64,000 nucleotides of DNA from Leifsonia sp. fls2-241-R2A-40a (GTDB lineage: Bacteria > Actinomycetota > Actinomycetes > Actinomycetales > Microbacteriaceae): contig NZ_JARVRS010000001.1 of the NCBI RefSeq assembly GCF_030209575.1, positions 1,488,001 to 1,552,000 on the forward strand, given 5' to 3'. This document shows positions 59,434-64,000 of this stretch, one piece after another; within the stretch, counting starts at the first letter, position 1, and every line of letters starts with the position of its first letter. The notes below the pieces were generated by a model, which did not search any database, was not told where the DNA came from, and saw only the letters and a list, made by a program, of their open reading frames with translations. Position numbers and translations under genes: made by a program.

Positions 59434-60633
59434 TCACCCCTCGATGAGGGCCTCCTGCGCCTCCTTGGGCAGCTTACGCACCTTCGAGCGGCGCTTGCGA
59501 CGGTCCGGGATCATGGACCGCATCTCCTCGAGCCGGCCGAAGCAGAGCAGGCGGTCGCCGGACTCCAGCACGACGCCGCTGCGCGGGTTGGGGACGACGG
59601 CTGCGCCGCGGTGCAGCGTCAGCACCGTGATGTCGCGCTCCCACAGCCCGGAGTCGCGCAGCGACTTGCCGATGATGTCCGCGTTGGTGTGGACCAGGAG
59701 CTCGGCCACGCCGTAGCCGGTGGAGACGCTGAGGCGCTGGCGGACGTCGATCTCGGGGAAGCCGACCTGGTTGTCGATGAAGTCGATGATCGCGCCCGCC
59801 ACATCCAGCCCGGTCGCGCGCTCGATGCCCTCGAGGCCCGGGGAGGAGTTGACCTCCATGACGAGCGGGCCGTCCTTGCCCTCGAGCATGTCGACCCCGG
59901 CGACGCGCAGGCCCATGATCTGGGCCGACCGCACGGCGGCCTCCTCGAACTCGGGCGTCAGCTCGACCTTCTCGACGGTGCCGCCGCGGTGCACATTGGA
60001 ACGGAACTCGTCGCCGCTCGCCACCCGCCGCATCGCGGCGACGACCCGGTCGCCCACGACGAGCGCGCGGATGTCGCGTCCACGGCTCTCGGAGATGAAG
60101 CTCTGGATGAGGACGTTCTGCTTCGTCGAGTGCAGCGTCTCGATGATCGACTCCGCGATCTTCGCCTCCGGCGCGAGGATCACGCCGATGCCCTGCGTCC
60201 CCTCCAGCAGCTTGATGACGACGGGCGCGCCGCCGACGCGCTCGATGGCCATGCGCACATCCGCCCGGCTGTTCACGAACGCGGTGCGCGGCATCCCGAT
60301 GTTGTGGCGCGAGAGGATCTGCGTGGCTCGCAGCTTGTCGCGCGAGTTGGTGATGCCGTTCGCCGTGTTCGGTGTGTACACATCCATCTGCTCGAACTGC
60401 CGCACGACGGCCGTGCCGTAGTAGGTGATCGAGTTGCCGATGCGCGGCAGGATGGCGTCGTAATCCGACAGCAGCCGGCCGCGGTACTGCAGGTCCGGCT
60501 CCTCGCCGGAGAGGTCGATCGCGAACCGGAGCGTGTTGAGCACCTTCACCGTGTGGCCACGGTTCTCGGCCGCCGAGCGCAGGCGCTGCGTCGAGTACGC
60601 GTGCGGGGCGCGCGAGAGGATGGCGAGTTTCAC
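59434..60633 (-). CDS. rimK: RimK-type ATP-grasp ligase with C-terminal RCK_C domain
   Basis: A 399-residue protein. Residues 1-300 are RimK-like: VKLAILSRAPHAYSTQRL at the start, the ATP loop LLEGTQGIGVILA and MEVNSSPGLEGIE with metal ligands. RimK adds glutamate residues to a protein C-terminus (in E. coli, ribosomal protein S6). The last 85 residues (VAELLVHTNADIIGKSLRDSG, LESGDRLLCFG) fit the RCK_C/TrkA-C fold, which can bind nucleotides. AGGAG lies before GTG 60633. It is divergent from the zinc protease gene, 26 bases away. Confidence 0.92.
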   Translation of the reverse strand: MKLAILSRAPHAYSTQRLRSAAENRGHTVKVLNTLRFAIDLSGEEPDLQYRGRLLSDYDAILPRIGNSITYYGTAVVRQFEQMDVYTPNTANGITNSRDKLRATQILSRHNIGMPRTAFVNSRADVRMAIERVGGAPVVIKLLEGTQGIGVILAPEAKIAESIIETLHSTKQNVLIQSFISESRGRDIRALVVGDRVVAAMRRVASGDEFRSNVHRGGTVEKVELTPEFEEAAVRSAQIMGLRVAGVDMLEGKDGPLVMEVNSSPGLEGIERATGLDVAGAIIDFIDNQVGFPEIDVRQRLSVSTGYGVAELLVHTNADIIGKSLRDSGLWERDITVLTLHRGAAVVPNPRSGVVLESGDRLLCFGRLEEMRSMIPDRRKRRSKVRKLPKEAQEALIEG

Positions 60634-60659
60634 GGTGGTGCTCCTGCGAAGATGGGGGA

Positions 60660-61136
60660 ATGGCCGAGACCTATCCAACCACCGACACGGTCGGCTGGCG
60701 CGAGTGGGTGAGCCTACCCGGCATCCCGGTGCCGTGGATCAAGGTGAAAGTGGATACCGGAGCCCGCAGCTCCTCCCTCCACGCCTTCGAGATCGAGGAG
60801 CTCCCCGGCGATCGGGTGCGGTTCCAGGTGCACCCGTGGCAGGACTCGGACCGGGATGCGGTGGCCGCGGAGTGCGCCGTGCACGACCGCCGCGTGGTGC
60901 GGAGCTCGTCCGGTCACACGGAGGAGCGCGTCGTCGTCCTCCTCGACCTGGTGCTCGGCGGCCGGACGGTGCGCGCCGAGACGACCCTCACGAACCGCGA
61001 CCAGATGGGGTTCCGGATGCTCGTCGGCCGCGAGGCGCTCCGCCAGGGCTTCGTGGTCGACCCGGCGCGGTCGTTCCTCGGCGGTCGCGCGCCGCGGGAG
61101 ATCCGGCGCCGCAACCGCGGACGCGAGCTCGGCTGA
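60660..61136 (+). CDS. RimK-associated retropepsin-like zinc protease (DUF785-type)
   Basis: A 158-residue protein beginning GWREWVSLPGIPVPWIKVKVDTGARSSSLHA (key motif VDTGARSSSLHA) and LTNRDQMGFRMLVGREAL. This is the pattern of proteins annotated as ATP-dependent zinc protease, also called RimB, which are typically encoded with rimK and act on RimK-modified proteins or peptides. Only 26 bases separate it from the divergent rimK. The segment before it marks the end of the high-GC core region. Confidence 0.9.
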   Translation: MAETYPTTDTVGWREWVSLPGIPVPWIKVKVDTGARSSSLHAFEIEELPGDRVRFQVHPWQDSDRDAVAAECAVHDRRVVRSSSGHTEERVVVLLDLVLGGRTVRAETTLTNRDQMGFRMLVGREALRQGFVVDPARSFLGGRAPREIRRRNRGRELG

Positions 61137-61200
61137 CCAGAACTTGGCCGCAATGTGTCTGGCGACGGATCGCGTCTCCGCCAATTGATAGAACGAACGG

Positions 61201-61317
61201 ATGGATTCTTCTTCGCTCGTATTCACGGTCATTTCGGCCGGTGTCCTCGGTCTTCTCATCGCCGGCGTGCTGGTCGCGTGGCAGCTGGTGAGAACGGCAC
61301 TGCGCAGGCGGAAATAA
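61201..61317 (+). CDS. 38-residue single-helix membrane peptide
   Basis: A short frame encoding one hydrophobic helix (LVFTVISAGVLGLLIAGVLVAW) and a basic C-terminus (RTALRRRK), the layout of a type-III single-span membrane peptide. There is no clear ribosome-binding site (GAACGAACGG upstream). It lies 80 bases before the bacteriocin gene on the same strand and could be an immunity peptide, but this is inference. The rest of the 61137-61397 gap holds only the hairpins described separately. Confidence 0.5.
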   Translation: MDSSSLVFTVISAGVLGLLIAGVLVAWQLVRTALRRRK

Positions 61318-61334
61318 AAGCAATAGAAAACGAA

Positions 61335-61381
61335 CGCGATCTGATTCGCGTAACTTCTCCGCATGCGGGCATTGGTGCCCG
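61335..61381 (+). promoter_or_regulatory. two hairpins in the bacteriocin leader
   Basis: CGCGA (61335-61339) pairs with TCGCG (61346-61350), and CGGGCA (61366-61371) pairs with TGCCCG (61376-61381) around TTGG. The second hairpin ends 6 bases before the AAAGGAG ribosome-binding site of the bacteriocin gene and could affect translation. Confidence 0.55.
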
Positions 61382-61397
61382 TGCAAAAAGGAGAATC

Positions 61398-61691
61398 ATG
61401 AAACTAAGAAATGCCGGGTTTGCGGCTCTTCTGGCCGCGGCCCTGGTTGCCGTACCGGTGAGCTCGGCCTCTGCGACGACAGTGAATGCGGGCGGTGGCT
61501 TATGGCAGTACGGGAGCGACTCCAACGTTTACTCGTACTATCACCACGCCACCAAGAATCACACGGCGACAGCATGCAACGGTGGCATCGTCGACCGGTG
61601 CAGGCAAGTAGCTGCCGTGAAGAACCAGTGGGCGAGGGCCACACAGGTTAGATCGCTGCGGGGGAACACCGCTTACTGGAACACGCTCTAA
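61398..61691 (+). CDS. lactococcin-972-like bacteriocin precursor
   Basis: A 97-residue secreted protein. The signal peptide (AGFAALLAAALVAVPVSSASA) ends in S-A-S-A, with likely cleavage after Ala26. The mature part begins after TTVNA with GGGLWQYGSDSN, YSYYHHATKNHTATA and ends RGNTAYWNTL. The G-x-W-x-Y-G, YYHH, KxHxA and YW elements match lactococcin 972, which blocks septum formation by binding lipid II. Unlike lactococcin 972 it has two Cys (60 and 68). AAAGGAG lies six bases before the ATG. It heads an operon with export-type genes. Confidence 0.85.
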   Translation: MKLRNAGFAALLAAALVAVPVSSASATTVNAGGGLWQYGSDSNVYSYYHHATKNHTATACNGGIVDRCRQVAAVKNQWARATQVRSLRGNTAYWNTL

Positions 61692-61694
61692 GCG

Positions 61695-62276
61695 ATGCGG
61701 TTTGCTCGCGCAGGGCTGGTGGGCTTGTTGGCCGGTGCTCTTCTCTCTGGATGCAACGAGAGCGTGACGCCACATGACGTCACATCCACAGGTAGGTCAA
61801 CAGATTCTCGACCGCACTTTACTGGTCCGTGGGCGGAGATGTTTTCCACTACCTACGACGAGGTCACCAGCCCTGCGCAACGAGCGGCGCTAACAGACGG
61901 AAAAATCTCAGACCAGGAGTATGCCTACTTCCGCCAGCAGATCGTCTCCTGCTTGGCCGGTATCGGAGTAGAAGCGTCCTGGAAGGACGGGAGCGTTCTC
62001 GACTACAGCCAGCCGCCATCTGTGAGCAACGACGACATCGGTCGCTGTAACAAGAGCGGTGGGCTGGACGTCATCGCGCTTCGAGATGCCATCCTTCGCA
62101 ACCCGGACAATAAGGACGAGAGCGAAATCCTTGTCGCTTGCCTGAAAAGGGTCCACGCGGTCGCGCCGAGCTATACGGCTGACATGCTGGACTCGGGCAC
62201 CGACCTTGATCGATTCATCAACACTGACAAGTTCGCAAAGTGCAATGAAGACCCGCTCGGCTACGGAGTCAAGTGA
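61695..62276 (+). CDS. lipoprotein of the bacteriocin operon
   Basis: A 193-residue protein with the lipobox LSGC (Cys20) after a short hydrophobic segment. The mature part is acidic with several Cys (SCLAGIGVE, DIGRCNKSG, VACLKRV, AKCNEDP). No domain is recognised. It starts three bases after the bacteriocin stop and has no ribosome-binding site of its own, so it is probably translated by coupling. A surface immunity protein is possible but unproven. Confidence 0.72.
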   Translation: MRFARAGLVGLLAGALLSGCNESVTPHDVTSTGRSTDSRPHFTGPWAEMFSTTYDEVTSPAQRAALTDGKISDQEYAYFRQQIVSCLAGIGVEASWKDGSVLDYSQPPSVSNDDIGRCNKSGGLDVIALRDAILRNPDNKDESEILVACLKRVHAVAPSYTADMLDSGTDLDRFINTDKFAKCNEDPLGYGVK

Positions 62277-63313
62277 GAAAGTCGAGAATTGGGCGCGCCA
62301 AGTCGATCGGACTTCTGAGCGTTGCGCTAGCGACCGCTGCGCTGGTCGGCGGAGCCGTCGTTGCGCTAATTCCGGAACGTCTGCCCGCGAGCGTCGAGCC
62401 ACCGGCTCGCCCGAAGACGCTGCCCATTGTTCTTCAACCCTACGACGACCCGAGAACGGTGAGCTTCAGCGTCCAACCGGGCGCGGAGGCGTCACTGTTC
62501 TCACCCGCAGCAGGTCTCGTTTCATCCTTCGAGTGCGTGCCGGGTGCGATGCTTCGCTCCGGGGAGGCAATCATCCATGTCGAAGGTTCCCCTCTCGTCG
62601 CATTTTCTACGAGCGAGCCGCTGTGGCGGGACTTCGTTGCTGGCGACACGGGTGCCGACGTTCTGGCGGCACAACGGGAGCTCGAGAGGTTGGGTTACGC
62701 GCTCCACGCCGACGGTCGTTACGGTGCCGCTACCGCGGCGGCACTGGCGAAGTTCATGAAGTCTGCGGGAATCGTGAACCCGGACCCGGCCAAGGTCAGA
62801 GCTTCAGTGGTCTGGTTGCCCGCGCCGGTATCACGAGCGACAACGTGCGAAGCCCAGATCGGGCAAAGACTACGCGACGATGAGCGTCTCGCTTCTGTCA
62901 GCGATGCTGTCCTGTCGGCGAAGGTCGCGCAGCTTCCGGACGGCGCCGTTCTGGGCCCGAGGGTACTGCGTTACAAAGGGCGATCGATACCCATTACTGA
63001 ATCGGGAATTGCGTCACCCATTGCCGCCGAGCTCCTCCCACCACGCAGTGCGAAGGCTGCGGAAGGAAATGAGGAGTCTCCGGAAGAACAATCGGGAACG
63101 GCGGCGCTTGCAGCTCCAATTCAGGTTGCCAGCGTCACACCCTCGGCCGTTTTCGGTCTGGACGGACAGGAGGGCTGCCTTCTGAGCGGCAACCGCATCG
63201 TGCCTGTGACCGTGGTGGGGTCGGCTCTTGGTCAGACTTTCGTTCGCTTCAAAGTGGCTAAGGTTCCGGATGTCATCAATCTCGACCCGGATTCCCATCG
63301 AAGATGCGCCTGA
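62273..63313 (+). CDS. peptidoglycan-binding membrane-fusion adaptor
   Basis: A 346-residue protein with an N-terminal membrane anchor (SIGLLSVALATAALVGGAVVALI). Next comes a HlyD-like lipoyl segment (VSFSVQPGAEASLFSPAAGLVSSFECVPGAMLRSGEAIIHVEG) and a PG_binding_1 domain (about residues 125-166: DTGADVLAAQRELERLGYALHADGRYG). This is the layout of adaptors that pair with MacB-type ABC exporters. The C-terminal third has a second beta-rich adaptor part. GTG 62273 overlaps the lipoprotein stop; the ABC gene overlaps it by 10 bases. Confidence 0.8.
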   Translation: MRKSRIGRAKSIGLLSVALATAALVGGAVVALIPERLPASVEPPARPKTLPIVLQPYDDPRTVSFSVQPGAEASLFSPAAGLVSSFECVPGAMLRSGEAIIHVEGSPLVAFSTSEPLWRDFVAGDTGADVLAAQRELERLGYALHADGRYGAATAAALAKFMKSAGIVNPDPAKVRASVVWLPAPVSRATTCEAQIGQRLRDDERLASVSDAVLSAKVAQLPDGAVLGPRVLRYKGRSIPITESGIASPIAAELLPPRSAKAAEGNEESPEEQSGTAALAAPIQVASVTPSAVFGLDGQEGCLLSGNRIVPVTVVGSALGQTFVRFKVAKVPDVINLDPDSHRRCA

Positions 63314-63915
63314 AACTGGAAAATCTGGGTCATGCGTTCTCTGAGGGCAGGTGGCTATTTCGAGGGTTGACGGGCGAGATCGTGAGCGGCAGCACCTACG
63401 CGGTCACCGGACCGTCCGGGTCAGGGAAGAGCACGCTTCTCTCACTGCTCGCCGGGTGGCATCAGCCAGTGGAGGGCAACATCACGCGCGACGAATGTCG
63501 CTCCGTCGCGTGGGTCTTTCAGAATCCGTTCGGCGTCGCTCGTCGTACGGCCCAGGACCACGTTGCGTTGGCGCTACTGGCCCAGGGACTCTCGCCTGCT
63601 CGAGCGGACGCGCAGGCAGCGGTCCTGCTCGACCGCTTTGGGCTGCGTCAAGTACGTAATCGTGCTTTCTCTGCGCTATCGGGCGGGGAAGCACAGCGAT
63701 TGATGCTTGCGCGGGCTGTCGCTTCGGACGCGGACGTCTTGCTAGTGGATGAGCCGACGGCGCAGCTGGATCGAAGCAGCGCGAGGATCGTAAATGAAAC
63801 CATTGGTCAGCTTGCGCGTCGCGACAAGATCGTGGTGATCGCGACCCATGACGAAGAGACGCGGGCGCGATGCAGGCGCTCAATCGACCTCGGCGTGAGC
63901 GGGGTATTCGCTTGA
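63304..63915 (+). CDS. ABC transporter ATP-binding protein (MacB/LolD-like)
   Basis: A 203-residue ATPase. Walker A is GPSGSGKST (residues 36-44), the Q-loop Gln is near 73, the signature is LSGGE (125-129), Walker B is VLLVDE (145-150), and the H-loop His is in ATHDEE. It is short, as in the LolD/MacB branch. It begins 10 bases inside the adaptor gene. It powers the permease encoded next and probably drives bacteriocin secretion or removal from the cell surface. Confidence 0.9.
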   Translation: MRLKLENLGHAFSEGRWLFRGLTGEIVSGSTYAVTGPSGSGKSTLLSLLAGWHQPVEGNITRDECRSVAWVFQNPFGVARRTAQDHVALALLAQGLSPARADAQAAVLLDRFGLRQVRNRAFSALSGGEAQRLMLARAVASDADVLLVDEPTAQLDRSSARIVNETIGQLARRDKIVVIATHDEETRARCRRSIDLGVSGVFA

Positions 63916-64000
63916 AATGGCGTGCCATCTGTCGCGAGGCATGGCGCAATCTTGTCTCCGGTACGTCTCGCACTGCGATGTTTAGTGCTGCTTTGGCGCT
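63912..64000 (+). CDS. ABC transporter permease, FtsX/MacB-like (3' partial)
   Basis: A frame from TTG 63912, overlapping the ATPase stop as TTGA, runs off the window. Its 29 visible residues contain AWRNLVSGTSRTAMFSAALAL, the amphipathic start and first membrane helix of FtsX-type permeases. The coupling to the ATPase and adaptor genes supports the call; no other start has better context. Confidence 0.7.
   Translation, partial: MKWRAICREAWRNLVSGTSRTAMFSAALA

Noticed and set aside
61137-64000. Prophage or integrative element
   Set aside because: No integrase, phage structural gene, tRNA target or direct repeat is visible; only composition and a bacteriocin operon support transfer.
1-64000. 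tRNA, rRNA or riboswitch genes
   Set aside because: No T-loop-like GGTTCGAATCC element in a cloverleaf context, no rRNA core sequence and no recognisable riboswitch core were seen on either strand by eye. A covariance-model scan would be decisive.

Overview
The window is high-GC actinobacterial DNA. Several features point to Microbacteriaceae, probably Leifsonia or a close relative: very high third-position GC, frequent GTG starts, small lineage-typical families (DUF7882-, DUF6098-, DUF6457- and DUF6328-like proteins), and many genes whose start codon lies 6-7 nt after a TANNNT -10 box with no ribosome-binding site (leaderless transcripts). No rRNA, tRNA, CRISPR array, transposase or phage gene was seen. 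Genus assignment is inference; family names come from memory of motifs, not from searches.

Layout. 1-3.8 kb: the 3' part of a GH4 6-phospho-glycosidase, then an overlapping run of small lineage proteins ending in a glycosyltransferase. 3.8-20 kb: mostly single-gene units, including a coiled-coil protein, a FAD/Rieske oxidoreductase, a PrmC-like methyltransferase, a TspO-like protein, an AEC transporter, a TOPRIM protein, an aldo/keto reductase, an unusual SGNH-GAF fusion, a 5'-3' exonuclease, a NUDIX hydrolase and an NmrA-type reductase. 20-24.4 kb (minus strand): a secreted phospholipase C-like enzyme and an efeO-efeB iron-uptake pair without efeU. 24.6-28.7 kb: a LuxR-type response regulator divergent from a large four-PAS hybrid histidine kinase. 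29.2-32.6 kb: a tightly overlapping operon of lipoprotein, atypical NRAMP-like transporter, two PRC-barrel-like proteins and a GT2 glycosyltransferase. 32.7-34.7 kb: a haem-oxygenase-like iron enzyme with a CDGSH iron-sulfur protein. 34.8-40.2 kb: a molybdenum block with a molybdopterin oxidoreductase, an HPP membrane protein, a MobA-like transferase, a DUF6457-like protein and MoeA. Cofactor maturation thus sits beside a likely client enzyme.

41.4-49 kb is a sugar-amine type catabolic block: SIS-domain isomerase/deglycase, PfkB kinase, LacI regulator, and an ABC importer (binding protein and two permeases, no ATPase). The first gene and the importer each carry the same 18-bp LacI-type operator, so the LacI protein probably controls both. 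49-61 kb holds Mn-catalase, two MFS exporters, AraC and TetR regulators, two alpha/beta hydrolases, glutamate decarboxylase, a PrsW protease, and a divergent rimK / RimK-type zinc protease pair. The TetR promoter carries a duplicated operator-like repeat.

From about 61.1 kb to the end the base composition becomes visibly less GC-rich. This segment encodes a lactococcin-972-like secreted bacteriocin with a perfect ribosome-binding site, a lipoprotein, a peptidoglycan-binding membrane-fusion adaptor, an ABC ATPase and the start of a permease, all coupled or overlapping. It looks like a horizontally acquired bacteriocin/export-or-immunity island and is the most interesting part of the window; it continues past the right edge.
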